Positions 42,512 to 52,004 of a stretch of 52,012 nt of DNA are shown piece after piece. The notes below the pieces were generated by a model, which saw only the letters and a list, made by a program, of their open reading frames with translations, did not search any database and had not been told where the DNA came from. The DNA is taken from the NCBI RefSeq assembly GCF_030249845.1, contig NZ_JANURM010000014.1:1-52012 (forward strand), given 5' to 3'. The translations under genes and the position numbers were made by a program. This stretch comes from Campylobacter gastrosuis (GTDB taxonomy: Bacteria; Campylobacterota; Campylobacteria; Campylobacterales; Campylobacteraceae). Each line of letters begins with the position of its first letter. Positions within the stretch are counted from its first letter, which is position 1.

Positions 42512-43864
42512 ATGTATGCAAAAAAACGATATTTAGTATTTGCTCTAATCACCTGTATTGCGATGTTTTTACCATTTTTACAGATAAACGCAACGCATTT
42601 TTTCTTGCTAAGCTTTGATAAAAAGGAGCTTCACCTATTTTTTGTGCGTTTTGATATGCAAGAGCTTTACTTAATGCCGTTTTTATTCATATTTTTGTTT
42701 TTGTTTATCTTTTTTATGACTACGCTTGGCGGTCGCGTTTGGTGCGGTTGGAGCTGTCCTCAAACGATGTTTCGCGTGATTTACAGAGATCTAATCCAAA
42801 CAAAAATTTTAAACATTAGAAAGAGCATAAAAAATAAGCAAACCCCAGCACAAGACGGCTTTAAAAAGGCATTTGGCGTTGGAATTTGGGCTGTTGTTTC
42901 ATTCATTGCTGCTTCAAATTTTATGTGGTATTTTGTGCCACCAGAGGATTTTTTTAACTACCTATCAAACCCAGCCGAACATAAAACATTAATAGGAATT
43001 TTGTTTTTCATCACGCTTTGGCTTATCTTTGATATTGTCTTTTTGGCTGAGAAATTTTGCGTTTATATCTGCCCTTACGCTAGGGTTCAGTCGGTTATGT
43101 TTGATAACGACACAATGCAGGTAATTTATGATGATAGCCGTGGCGGTTTGGTTTATAAAAACGGACATAAATTTGAAAAAACCGAGCTAAAAAACAGCCT
43201 AAAAGAGTGCATAAATTGTGAGGCCTGTGTCAAAATTTGCCCAACTCACATTGATATTAGAAAGGGTATGCAGCTTGATTGTATTAACTGCCTTGAATGT
43301 GCTGACGCCTGTTCTGTCGTGATGGGGCGACTTAATAAGCCATCGTTAATTAGCTGGACTAGCGAAAATTCTATCCTGACAAAAGAGAAGGTAAAATACG
43401 CTAGATTTAGGACGATTGCTTATTTTATCGTGCTTTGTGTGGCTGGTGTGGCTCTATTTTTAATGAGCGGCAAAAAGGAGAATATGCTTTTAAATATCAA
43501 CCGCTCAACCGAACTTTACGAGATAAATCAAAATGGCAATGTTGAAAATAACTACATATTTTTGTTTCAAAATACCGATAAAAACGCACACTCTTACTTT
43601 TTTGACACAAACGACACAAACATTAAAATTTCATCGCCAACCGAGCCAGTTGATATAAAAGCTGGGGCAAAAAAACGTGTAGTCGTAACGCTTGAATCTA
43701 AAAATTTAGGGCTAAGCACACAAAAAGATACGCCGATAAAAATCACAATAAACGCTTATGCCGTTGATGAAAATGCAACAATTAGAGCAAAGCGAGAGGC
43801 GATTTTTGTCTATCCTAAAAAGCGCAACATTGAAAATTTCAAAAAAGGGCGAAAAAAGGCGTGA
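42512..43864 (+). CDS. ccoG: CcoG/RdxA-type cytochrome oxidase accessory protein
   Basis: 450 residues from the ATG at 42512; an in-frame GTG ten codons earlier is less likely. It has five or so membrane helices and cysteine motifs CGWSCPQTMFR and CVYICPYARVQ within them, then ferredoxin motifs CINCEACVKICPTHIDIRKGMQLDCINCLECADAC. A C-terminal immunoglobulin-like domain (about residues 350-440) follows. CcoG assists copper delivery to cbb3-type cytochrome c oxidase by reducing Cu(II). It is the Cj0369c counterpart. It overlaps cmeR, as in the conserved ccoG-cmeR-cmeABC order. Confidence 0.9.
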   Translation: MYAKKRYLVFALITCIAMFLPFLQINATHFFLLSFDKKELHLFFVRFDMQELYLMPFLFIFLFLFIFFMTTLGGRVWCGWSCPQTMFRVIYRDLIQTKILNIRKSIKNKQTPAQDGFKKAFGVGIWAVVSFIAASNFMWYFVPPEDFFNYLSNPAEHKTLIGILFFITLWLIFDIVFLAEKFCVYICPYARVQSVMFDNDTMQVIYDDSRGGLVYKNGHKFEKTELKNSLKECINCEACVKICPTHIDIRKGMQLDCINCLECADACSVVMGRLNKPSLISWTSENSILTKEKVKYARFRTIAYFIVLCVAGVALFLMSGKKENMLLNINRSTELYEINQNGNVENNYIFLFQNTDKNAHSYFFDTNDTNIKISSPTEPVDIKAGAKKRVVVTLESKNLGLSTQKDTPIKITINAYAVDENATIRAKREAIFVYPKKRNIENFKKGRKKA

Positions 43865-44456
43865 TGTATTTGTAGAAACGGCATTGGAGCTGTTTTTACA
43901 AAACGGCTATGAAGGCACTAGCCTTAGCGATATCGTGCAAAAAAGTGGTGGCTCGCTGGCTAGCATTTATAAATTTTTTAACAACAAAGAAGGGCTGTTT
44001 AGCGCGGTTTTGGATAAGAAATTTAGCGATTTTTACGACCAGCTTAACTACGATGAAAACCTAAAAAACACCACCGATTTGCGTGAGTTTTTATACAAAT
44101 TCGCACTTGCTTACATTGAAATTTTTTACAAACCGCAAAATATCGCCTTTGCTAGAATAATCATCTCAGAAAGCTACAAAAATAAGGAGCTGGGCGAGAT
44201 TTTATTTAAGAGCATAATCTCAAAAATTATGCAAATTTTAATTGACTTTTTTGAAAAAGTTGAGATTAAAAAACAGCTAAAAAATCTAGCAAGTAGCGAA
44301 CTTCTAGCACATAAATTTTGTGCTTTAATCAGAGAGCCACTTCATATAAGTGCCTTATTAATGGGCGAAAGTAGCATAGCACCAGCCACAAAAGAGCAAA
44401 AAGAAAAAGATATTAGTGCTATGGTTGAGCTATTTTTGGCTGGAATTTGTAAATAA
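43830..44456 (+). CDS. cmeR: CmeR, TetR-family repressor of multidrug efflux
   Basis: 208 residues from a TTG at 43830, giving MKISKKGEKRRDVFVETALELF, the natural length of a TetR N-terminus. ATG codons at 43758 and just after give 20 or more extra residues inside ccoG. The ribosome site of the TTG is weak, so the start is uncertain. The helix-turn-helix is TALELFLQNGYEGTSLSDIVQKSGGSLASIYKFFNNKEGLF (about 16-56). The C-terminal domain (about 65-208) would bind ligands such as bile salts. In C. jejuni CmeR represses cmeABC; the position directly upstream of cmeA is the same here. Confidence 0.85.
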   Translation: MKISKKGEKRRDVFVETALELFLQNGYEGTSLSDIVQKSGGSLASIYKFFNNKEGLFSAVLDKKFSDFYDQLNYDENLKNTTDLREFLYKFALAYIEIFYKPQNIAFARIIISESYKNKELGEILFKSIISKIMQILIDFFEKVEIKKQLKNLASSELLAHKFCALIREPLHISALLMGESSIAPATKEQKEKDISAMVELFLAGICK

Positions 44457-44483
44457 TTTAACATTTATTTCACAATTTTAATG

Positions 44484-44489
44484 TATAAT
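44484..44489 (+). promoter_or_regulatory. -10 box of cmeABC
   Basis: TATAAT 54 bp upstream of the cmeA ATG and 16 bp upstream of the putative CmeR operator, so repressor binding would cover the early transcribed region. Confidence 0.5.
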
Positions 44490-44504
44490 CCAGCCTTTAA
44501 AAAG

Positions 44505-44520
44505 TGTAATCTAAGATACA
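44505..44520. promoter_or_regulatory. Putative CmeR operator
   Basis: TGTAATCTAAGATACA, an imperfect palindrome whose length, outer TGTA...TACA and first six bases agree with the C. jejuni CmeR operator as I know it (TGTAATAAATATTACA). It lies between cmeR and cmeA. Confidence 0.55.
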
Positions 44521-44542
44521 AATAAAAAATCAGGAGAATTTT

Positions 44543-45670
44543 ATGAATGCAAATTTAGGCAAAATCGCCTTAGCTGGGCTTTTAGCCGTAGCGTTTAGTG
44601 GTTGTGATTTGTTTGAGAAAAAGGCACAAACAGCTCAAACACAGCAACAAATGCCACCAGCACCAGTTGATGTGTTGGTCGCAAAAAAGGCAAATAATCC
44701 GATGAGCTTTGAGTATCCAGCAAGGCTTGAAAGCACCCAAGACGTCGTGCTTACGCCAAAGGTTTCAGGCACACTCACGGCTCAAAATTTCAAAGCTGGT
44801 GATTATGTAAAGCAAGGCGACGTGCTTTTTGTGATTGAACAGGATAAATTTAACGCAAACTACGATGTCGCAAAGGCAGCGATCGCACAAGCACAAGCAT
44901 CGCTAAAATCTGCAAAAAACGAGGTTGAGCGTGTTAAAAAGCTCTACTCACAAAGTGCCACAAGCCAAAAAGAGTATGACGCAGCCGTTTCAAACTACGA
45001 AAACGCAGCCGCAAGTTTAGCTAGTGCAAAGGCAAACGCAAAATTAGCTGAGCTTGACCTAGAATATTCAGAGGTTAAAGCCCCATTTAGCGGTGTTGTT
45101 GGCGAGAATTTAGTAGATGTCGGCGCTTATGTGAGTGCTAGTGCTACCCAGCTTGTAAGGCTAAGCAAGACTGATGTGGTTGAGGCTAGGTTTTATATCG
45201 CTGATAGTGCAAATCTTGATAGGATAAATAATCTTGAAAACAGCACGTGGGTGCAGCTTGATACGAATGCGACCTTGCTTTTAAACGGCGAAAATTTCAG
45301 TGGCAGGGTAAAATTTATAGATAATTTAGTTGATACAAACACGGGCAGTGTTTTGGCAAAAGCCGAGTTTAAAAACGACAGCGGTAAGCTACTGCCGGGC
45401 TCATTTGCTAAAATTTTAATGGACGGCTTTGTGCAAAAAGATAGCTTTTTACTGCCACAAATTGCAATCAAACAAGACACGACAACCGCTTATGTCCTAG
45501 TCGTAAGCGAGGGTAAAGTGGCTAAAAAGCCGATAAAAATCGCATATCAAACCTCAATGAACGCCATTATTAGCAGTGGTATTAACGACGGCGATCAGGT
45601 GATTTTAAACAATTTTAGCAAAATCGGCGTTGGCGCACCAGTAAATGCTACGATTAAGGACGGCAAGTAA
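44543..45670 (+). CDS. cmeA: CmeA, periplasmic adaptor of multidrug efflux
   Basis: 375 residues. The lipoprotein signal ends LLAVAFSGC (Cys about 20). The middle is an RND membrane-fusion protein: lipoyl halves (KVSGTLTAQNFKAGDYVKQGDVLFVIEQD and LEYSEVKAPFSGVVGENLVDVGAYVS) flank an alpha-helical hairpin (about residues 110-170, KSAKNEVERVKKLYSQSATSQKEYDAAVSNYENAAASL). A beta-barrel follows. It links the pump CmeB to the outer membrane channel CmeC. AGGAGAATTTT precedes the ATG. Its stop codon shares an A with the cmeB start. Confidence 0.95.
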   Translation: MNANLGKIALAGLLAVAFSGCDLFEKKAQTAQTQQQMPPAPVDVLVAKKANNPMSFEYPARLESTQDVVLTPKVSGTLTAQNFKAGDYVKQGDVLFVIEQDKFNANYDVAKAAIAQAQASLKSAKNEVERVKKLYSQSATSQKEYDAAVSNYENAAASLASAKANAKLAELDLEYSEVKAPFSGVVGENLVDVGAYVSASATQLVRLSKTDVVEARFYIADSANLDRINNLENSTWVQLDTNATLLLNGENFSGRVKFIDNLVDTNTGSVLAKAEFKNDSGKLLPGSFAKILMDGFVQKDSFLLPQIAIKQDTTTAYVLVVSEGKVAKKPIKIAYQTSMNAIISSGINDGDQVILNNFSKIGVGAPVNATIKDGK

Positions 45671-48600
45671 TGTTTTCAAGATTCTTTATAAATCGCCCGA
45701 TTTTTGCTAGTGTTATCTCTATTATCATAGTTATCGGCGGTTTTATGGCGATGAGAGGTTTGCCAGTTGAGGAGTATCCACAGCTTACGCCTCCACAAGT
45801 TAGCGTAAGTGCCACCTACACTGGTGCAAACGCCGACGTCATCGCAAACACCGTTGCTTCTGTGATTGAAGATCAGGTAAATGGCGTTGAGAATATGATC
45901 TATATGCAAAGCGTTTCAAGCTCATCTGGCTCAATGAGTTTAAGTGTCTATTTTAAAATCGGCACCGACCCAAAACAGGCGACAATTGATGTAAATAACA
46001 GGGTTCAAGCCGCACTTTCGCGTTTGCCAGATGAAGTTCAGCAAATTGGCGTTACCGTGCGTGAGCGAAGTGGCTCAATTCTTGGCGTTGTGGCATTTAC
46101 AAATCCAAATATGAGCTCAACCGAGCTTTCAAACTACGTGATTTTAAATATCGCCGATGAGATTAAGCGTGTTAAGGGCGTGGGTGATGTCAATATCGTT
46201 GGCAACAAAGATTATGCGATGAGAATTTGGATTAAGCCAGATTTGCTCTCAAAATATAGCCTAAGCATTTCAGAAGTGCTAAGTGCCATAAAGGTGCAAA
46301 ATAGCCAATACGCAGCCGGCAAAATCGGCGAAGCACCAATGCAAGGCGAAACACCATATGTTTATAGTATCAAAGCAGACGGACGTTTTAAAAGTCCAGA
46401 GCAGTTTAATAACATAATCCTTCGTGCCGATAACGATGGCAATATCTTGCGTTTAAAAGATGTTGCCGAGATTGAGATAGGTTCTCAAAACTACTCAACG
46501 CAGTCGTTTTTAAGCAACGAAACAATGGCGCCAATGCTTTTAAATTTACAAAACGGAGCAAACGCCGTTGAAACAATGGGACTTATAAGGGCTAAGCTTG
46601 ATGAGCTAAGCAAAAACTACCCAGCCGGACTAAAACACTACGTTTCATACGATACGACAAAATTCGTTGAAATTTCAATTGAAGAGGTCGTTAAGACATT
46701 CTGTGAAGCTATGCTTTTGGTTTTAATCGTAATTTATATGTTCTTAAAGAGTTTTAGGGCGACTATTATCCCTATGCTTGCCGTGCCGGTTTCAATTATT
46801 GGCACATTTGCTGGATTTTACGCACTCGGATTTAGTATAAATCTAATCACGCTTTTTGCCCTAGTTTTGGCAATTGGTATTGTTGTTGATGATGCGATTA
46901 TTGTTATTGAAAACGTTGAGAGGATTATGCACGAAGAGCCAAATTTAAGCGTAAAAGAGGCGACAATAAAGGCAATGGAGGAGGTTACCACGCCGGTAAT
47001 TTCAATCGTGCTTGTGCTTTCAGCGGTCTTTGTGCCGGTGTCGTTTATGGAGGGCTTTGTTGGCGTTATTCAAAAGCAGTTTGCACTTACGCTTGTTACT
47101 TCTGTTTGTATCTCTGGATTTGTCGCACTCACGCTCACGCCAGCACTTTGTGGAGTTATGCTAAAACGCCAACACTCAGAGCCGTTTTGGTTTGTCAAGA
47201 AATTTAACGACTTTTTTGATTGGAGTACTGGTGTTTTCTCGACCGGTGTCGCAAAGGTCTTACGCCACGTAATCCCAAGCCTTATCATCGTTGGCGTTAT
47301 TATTTGGTCAATGGTTGGGCTATTTAAAATTCTACCAAGCTCGCTCGTGCCTTATGAAGATAAGGGCTATGCTATGGCGATTACTTCGTTGCCGTCGGCA
47401 TCTTCATCTCAAAGGACGATTAAAGAGATGCAAGAAATTTCAGCTAAATTTTTATCAAATGAAAATGTAAAAAGCGTTACGGCGATTGCTGGTTTTGATA
47501 TGCTCTCATCAGTGCTTCGTGAAAATGCTGGTATTGCATTTATTGAGCTTAAAGATTGGAGTGAGAGAAAGGCGCCAAAGGATCAAATTTTTAGCCTTGT
47601 TGGACCATTTAGTGGTATGTTAGCACCGAGCAAAGAGAGCCTTAGCTTTGTTATGAATTTACCGCCGATTATGGGATTATCAATGACTGGCGGTTTTGAT
47701 ATGTATTTGCAAAATAGAAGTGGTAAAAGCTATAATGAGATAGAACAAGACACGCTAAAAGTGGTCGCTGCTGCAAATGCACGTCCAGAGCTAACTCGTG
47801 TTAGAACCACGCTAGATACGACATTTCCACAATATGACATTCACATTGATGAGGATAAGGCAAATTTGCTAGGCGTTAGCAAAAGTGATATTTTCTCAAC
47901 AATAGCAGCGACAATTGGTGGATATTATGTCAATGATTTTTCAATGTATGGCAAGACTTATCGGGTTTATGTCAGAGCAAAAGAGAGTTTTAGAAATTCA
48001 GCCGATGATATAAGAAATATTTTTATTAAAAATTCCAAAGGCGATATGGTGCCACTAAACGCAGTCGCCACGCTTACAAGAAGTATGGGTGCGGATTTGG
48101 TTGAGAGATTTAACCTCTTCCCAGCTGCAAAAATTATGGGCGAACCAGCACCTGGTTATAGCTCTGGCGACGCATTAAACGCCATTGAAGAGGTTGTTAG
48201 ACAAACGCTAAGTCCAGATGAGTATGCAGTGGCTTGGTCTGGCACGGCTTATCAAGAAAAGGACTCAACCGGTGCTGGCTCAACGGCATTTATCTTTGGT
48301 ATGATATTTGTTTTCTTAATCCTAGCAGCCCAGTATGAGAGGTGGCTAATCCCACTTGCGGTTATTACAGCCGTGCCTTTTGCGGTTTTTGGCTCACTTG
48401 TGGCAACCTACGCAAGAGGACTAGAAAATGATATATATTTTCAAATCGGATTGTTACTTTTAATCGGACTTTCGGCTAAAAACGCCATTTTGATTGTTGA
48501 GTTTGCAATGGCTGAGCGTGAAAAGGGCAGGGCGATTTTTGATGCTGCCATAAATGCTGCTAGACTTCGCTTTCGCCCTATTGTGATGACATCTATTGCA

Positions 48601-48786
48601 TTTACACTTGGAATTTTCCCAATGGTTATTTCAAGCGGAGCAGGTGCAGCATCACGCCACTCACTGGCAACTGGACTAATTGGCGGTATGATAGCAGCGA
48701 CTACGATAGCGATATTTTTCGTCCCGCTATTTTATTATTTACTTGAAAAGCTAAACGCAAAATTTAAAGGGGTAAAAGATGCGTAA
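45670..48786 (+). CDS. cmeB: CmeB, RND multidrug efflux pump
   Basis: 1038 residues, full length for an AcrB-type pump. Twelve membrane helices in two sets are visible: one at residue about 11, a group at about 340-560, another group at about 870-1020. Charge-relay residues are in helix 4, LVLAIGIVVDDAIIVIENVERI (Asp-Asp about 406-407), and a conserved Lys occurs in LIGLSAKNAILIVEFA (about residue 938). It exports drugs, bile salts and dyes driven by protons. cmeC overlaps its end by 8 bp. Confidence 0.97.
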   Translation: MFSRFFINRPIFASVISIIIVIGGFMAMRGLPVEEYPQLTPPQVSVSATYTGANADVIANTVASVIEDQVNGVENMIYMQSVSSSSGSMSLSVYFKIGTDPKQATIDVNNRVQAALSRLPDEVQQIGVTVRERSGSILGVVAFTNPNMSSTELSNYVILNIADEIKRVKGVGDVNIVGNKDYAMRIWIKPDLLSKYSLSISEVLSAIKVQNSQYAAGKIGEAPMQGETPYVYSIKADGRFKSPEQFNNIILRADNDGNILRLKDVAEIEIGSQNYSTQSFLSNETMAPMLLNLQNGANAVETMGLIRAKLDELSKNYPAGLKHYVSYDTTKFVEISIEEVVKTFCEAMLLVLIVIYMFLKSFRATIIPMLAVPVSIIGTFAGFYALGFSINLITLFALVLAIGIVVDDAIIVIENVERIMHEEPNLSVKEATIKAMEEVTTPVISIVLVLSAVFVPVSFMEGFVGVIQKQFALTLVTSVCISGFVALTLTPALCGVMLKRQHSEPFWFVKKFNDFFDWSTGVFSTGVAKVLRHVIPSLIIVGVIIWSMVGLFKILPSSLVPYEDKGYAMAITSLPSASSSQRTIKEMQEISAKFLSNENVKSVTAIAGFDMLSSVLRENAGIAFIELKDWSERKAPKDQIFSLVGPFSGMLAPSKESLSFVMNLPPIMGLSMTGGFDMYLQNRSGKSYNEIEQDTLKVVAAANARPELTRVRTTLDTTFPQYDIHIDEDKANLLGVSKSDIFSTIAATIGGYYVNDFSMYGKTYRVYVRAKESFRNSADDIRNIFIKNSKGDMVPLNAVATLTRSMGADLVERFNLFPAAKIMGEPAPGYSSGDALNAIEEVVRQTLSPDEYAVAWSGTAYQEKDSTGAGSTAFIFGMIFVFLILAAQYERWLIPLAVITAVPFAVFGSLVATYARGLENDIYFQIGLLLLIGLSAKNAILIVEFAMAEREKGRAIFDAAINAARLRFRPIVMTSIAFTLGIFPMVISSGAGAASRHSLATGLIGGMIAATTIAIFFVPLFYYLLEKLNAKFKGVKDA

Positions 48787-50131
48787 TTTTATAGTTTTTT
48801 TACTGGCTTTGTTTGTGGCTGGTTGCTCGTTTCGTCCTGAAATTCCAAGTGTTGATACGAGTTTTGAATATAAATACGAAACAACGCAAATTAGCGATAA
48901 ATGGTGGCAGAGTTTTGGCGATGAGAGATTAAATTCTCTTGTTGAAGAGGCACTAAAAAACAATATAGATTTAAAGGTTGCTTATATAAATTTGCAACAA
49001 GCAGAGCTTAGTCTTAAAAATTCAAAGGCTGATTTATTACCAAATTTAGGTCTAAACGGACAAGCTACAAGGTCAGCAAATGGTGTTGATACCAACTCAA
49101 AAGCTGGCTTTTCGCTAAATACGGCGTTAAATTACGAGATTGATTTATGGGGCAGGGTAAGAAATACAATTGCTTCAAATAATGCACTTTTAAAGGCAAG
49201 TGAATATGACTATAACGCTTCTAAATTAAGTATTGCTTCAAATACGGCAAATAGCTATCTTTCGCTAGTCGCCCTAAAAATGCAAGAAGCGGTTTATATT
49301 GACTCTTTAAAAAGCTATGAAGATACGATGAATTATCGCAAAAAACAGCTTGAAGTTGGCTCAATCACGCAAGATGTTTATCTACAAAGCGTAGCTTCAG
49401 TGCAGAGTGCAAAAATCGGCTTAAATGAGGTAAGAACATCAATTACGCAAACGGCAACTGCACTTGCAATTTTAGCCGGCAAAAGCAACGATGAAATTTT
49501 AAAAGCGGTTATTAAAACTACTGAAAATTTACCAAACGCACCACAAATTGACGCCGACATTAGCTCAGATGTGCTTTTAAAACGTAGTGATGTAGCAAGT
49601 GCTTATGAAAATTTAAAAAGCAAAAATGCCCTAGTTGGCGTTGCAAAAGCCGCTTATTTTCCTACACTTTCGCTAACTGGTATGTTTGGTTACAGCTCAA
49701 ATGAGCTTGATAGGCTTTTTATACCGAGTGCGAGTGCGTGGTCGCTTGGTGGCTCACTTGCTCAGACGATTTTTGATTATGGCAAGACATCAAATAATGT
49801 AAAACTAGCTAAACTTAGTCAAGATATTAGTCTTTTAACTTACGAAAAAGCAGTAAAAACGGCACTTAGCGATGTTAAGGTCGCACTTGATACGCGAAAA
49901 AATGCCGATGAAATTTTAACCCACCAAAACGAGCTTTTATCATCTCAAAGTCAAATTTACGATCTTATAAACGCTCAATACAATGCTGGTTACATTGATC
50001 ATCTAAATTTGCTTGATGCTCAGCGAAATTTGCTAAATGCAAAAATTAGTCAGATTAATGCAAAGTTAAACGCAAATCAGGCTGCCGTTGGCGTGTTTAG
50101 AGCATTTGGTGGCGGTTTTAAGGTAAATTAA
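48779..50131 (+). CDS. cmeC: CmeC, outer membrane efflux channel
   Basis: 450 residues, a TolC/OprM-family lipoprotein: the signal ends LLALFVAGC. Two homologous halves each contain long helices (LVEEALKNNIDLKVAYINLQQAELSLKNSKADLLPNLGLNGQATRS, then VGVAKAAYFPTLSLTGMFGYSSNEL) and beta-strand segments. The internal repeat KNIDLKVAYINLQQAE/RKNADEILTHQNELLSSQSQIYDLINAQYNAGYIDHLNLLDAQRNLLNA is typical of the family. It forms the outer membrane exit duct of the CmeABC pump. Confidence 0.95.
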   Translation: MRNFIVFLLALFVAGCSFRPEIPSVDTSFEYKYETTQISDKWWQSFGDERLNSLVEEALKNNIDLKVAYINLQQAELSLKNSKADLLPNLGLNGQATRSANGVDTNSKAGFSLNTALNYEIDLWGRVRNTIASNNALLKASEYDYNASKLSIASNTANSYLSLVALKMQEAVYIDSLKSYEDTMNYRKKQLEVGSITQDVYLQSVASVQSAKIGLNEVRTSITQTATALAILAGKSNDEILKAVIKTTENLPNAPQIDADISSDVLLKRSDVASAYENLKSKNALVGVAKAAYFPTLSLTGMFGYSSNELDRLFIPSASAWSLGGSLAQTIFDYGKTSNNVKLAKLSQDISLLTYEKAVKTALSDVKVALDTRKNADEILTHQNELLSSQSQIYDLINAQYNAGYIDHLNLLDAQRNLLNAKISQINAKLNANQAAVGVFRAFGGGFKVN

Positions 50132-50174
50132 AATGGATTTTTTATAAAATCCTTAAAATTTTTGGAGGTTTTTT

Positions 50175-50411
50175 ATGTGTAGATTCATATTTTCACTACC
50201 ATTTTATGTGTTTAGCATAGCACTTGGCGTAGGGCTTTGGTTTTTAATTGATTATTTAGAGCAGTTTAGGCTTTACTCAACACTGGCTGATTTAAGTGTT
50301 ATTTTTGCGATGGCAGCGGTGTTTGGTATCGTTTTTTACGTAGCGATTGCAACCATAGTAATCCCATTAAAGGGATTTTTTGGTTGTTCTAAAAGTTGTC
50401 AAAATAGCTAA
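50175..50411 (+). CDS. Small two-helix membrane protein, unknown
   Basis: 78 residues with two hydrophobic segments (about 5-26 and 36-64) and four cysteines, two near the C-terminus (FFGCSKSCQNS). GGAGGTTTTTT precedes the ATG, so it is likely translated. It follows cmeC by 43 bp in the same direction and could be read from the cmeABC promoter. I do not recognise a family. It converges on tcdA with a 4-bp overlap. Confidence 0.6.
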   Translation: MCRFIFSLPFYVFSIALGVGLWFLIDYLEQFRLYSTLADLSVIFAMAAVFGIVFYVAIATIVIPLKGFFGCSKSCQNS

Positions 50412-51055
50412 ATTTTAAGTAGTTTTTTTACAGCTAGACTTGCTAGGTTTAGCCCAAAAACGGCAGTTACACCCATAAAACTGCCAAGCACTTTACAGCG
50501 TGGCAGTTCGGTTGAGAACACGACTTCAAAATCGCCTTTAAAACCCGATTTTTTAAGCTCGTTTCTAAATTTTCTAGCCAAAGGGTCGCTGTGAGTTTTC
50601 CACACCGAAGCTACCTTTATGGCGGTGGCGTCAATGCGTTTTGCACCGCCCATTGAGGCGATGAGCTTATGGCTTACTTTGTTTGCAAGAGCAACCTTTG
50701 CAGTCATATCATCAATGGCGTCAATAACCAAATCAAACTCGCTAAAATCAAAATTCTCAATAAATTCCGGCGTGATAAGCTCACGAATTGCACTCACGCT
50801 TTCGTAGCGTTTTTCAAATTCGCCGACCTTGACACTACCGACTGCTTCGCTGTAAATTTGGCGATTTTGATTTGTGATGTCAAAAACATCCTTATCAATC
50901 GCAACAATCTTACCGACCCCAGCACGAGCAAGCGCGTCAAGGCACATACCGCCAACGCCGCCAACGCCACAAACTAAAATTTTTGCCTGTTCTAACCTTG
51001 TAAAATCATCGCCAAAAAGCCAACGCGAACGTGTAAATCTGTCAATTTTATCCAT
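50408..51055 (-). CDS. tcdA: TcdA/CsdL-like tRNA threonylcarbamoyladenosine dehydratase
   Basis: 215 residues, E1-like (ThiF fold). The ATP-binding GVGGVGGMCLDALARAGVGKIVAIDKD (about residues 30-55) and the FDLVIDAIDDMTAKVALANKVSHKLIASMGGAKRIDAT region (about 107-145) are typical of CsdL/TcdA, which forms cyclic t6A on tRNAs. It lacks the catalytic-cysteine domain of true E1 enzymes. It overlaps surE by 8 bp. Alternative: another ThiF-family adenylyltransferase. Confidence 0.87.
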   Translation of the reverse strand: MDKIDRFTRSRWLFGDDFTRLEQAKILVCGVGGVGGMCLDALARAGVGKIVAIDKDVFDITNQNRQIYSEAVGSVKVGEFEKRYESVSAIRELITPEFIENFDFSEFDLVIDAIDDMTAKVALANKVSHKLIASMGGAKRIDATAIKVASVWKTHSDPLARKFRNELKKSGFKGDFEVVFSTELPRCKVLGSFMGVTAVFGLNLASLAVKKLLKI

Positions 51056-51824
51056 TAAATGCCCTTTGTAAATTTTCTAAACTTTCATATGCTGTTAAAT
51101 CAAGTTTTATCGGCGTTAGTGTGGCAAAACCAGCGTTTATCTCGCTTAAATCGCTCGGCTCATCTTGTGCGATAAAATCAAGCCTAGCGTTGCCAAGCCA
51201 AAAATACTCAACTCCACGCGGATTTCGGTTTAAAACCGCCTCGGTGCCGTATTTTCTAAGCCCAGCTTTTACCACACGAAAGCCCTTAAAATCGGCTTTT
51301 GCGACGCTTGGGATATTTACGTTTAAAAACTGCCTATTAAGGAGCGAAATTTCGCCACTAATTACCTTTTTAACGACTTTTTTAACGACATCACGAGCCA
51401 AATCAAAACCAAGCTCGTTTAGCGAATTATTTTTGTAAAACTGCGAAAATGCAATGCTTTTAACGCCCTGCAAAACCCCTTCCATACACGCCCCACACGT
51501 CCCAGAGTAGGTGATATCCTCGCCTAAATTTGCGCCGTGATTTATGCCAGAGATGATTAAATCTGGCTTTTTAACAAAGAGTGCGTGAAGCGAAAGATAG
51601 ACACAGTCGCTTGGCGTGGCGTCATCAAGTTTGAAAAAATCATCATCAACCTTAATAAATCTAAGCGGTTTTGTAAGCGTCAAAGAGTGCCCACAAGCCG
51701 ATTTTTCAGTGCTTGGAGCGACTATTGTAACGTGCGTGTTTGGAATTTCTAAAAGTGCTTTTTTAAGCTCTAAAAGCCCTTGTGCCTCATATCCATCATC
51801 GTTTGTGATTAAAATTTCTATCAA
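51048..51824 (-). CDS. surE: 5'-nucleotidase SurE
   Basis: 258 residues, full length. Metal-binding motif EILITNDDGYEAQGLLEL at the N-terminus, with the conserved NDD acids, and SGINHGANLGEDITYSGTCGACMEG (about residues 94-118), the SurE signature. The enzyme hydrolyses nucleoside monophosphates, important in stationary phase. AAAGGACAAAATTG precedes the ATG. Adjacent tcdA overlaps by 8 bp, suggesting one operon read to the left. Confidence 0.95.
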   Translation of the reverse strand: MIEILITNDDGYEAQGLLELKKALLEIPNTHVTIVAPSTEKSACGHSLTLTKPLRFIKVDDDFFKLDDATPSDCVYLSLHALFVKKPDLIISGINHGANLGEDITYSGTCGACMEGVLQGVKSIAFSQFYKNNSLNELGFDLARDVVKKVVKKVISGEISLLNRQFLNVNIPSVAKADFKGFRVVKAGLRKYGTEAVLNRNPRGVEYFWLGNARLDFIAQDEPSDLSEINAGFATLTPIKLDLTAYESLENLQRAFNG

Positions 51825-51998
51825 TTTTGTCCTTTAAAATTTTGCAAAATTCTAGCCAAAAATAGTTAAAAATTTTATTTTTGCAAATTTTACTTACATT
51901 ATATATATTTAACCCTCCCTCCCCCACCCAAAAAAATCTTTTTTAAAATTTTCTCATTTTTTCTAATAAATTTAAGCGTTATTTAAGCATTACTCTTA

Positions 51999-52004
51999 TA
52001 TAAT
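51999..52004 (+). promoter_or_regulatory. -10-like element at the window edge
   Basis: TATAAT after TTACTCT, eight bases before the end of the window. It may be the promoter of a gene that starts beyond it. Confidence 0.4.
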
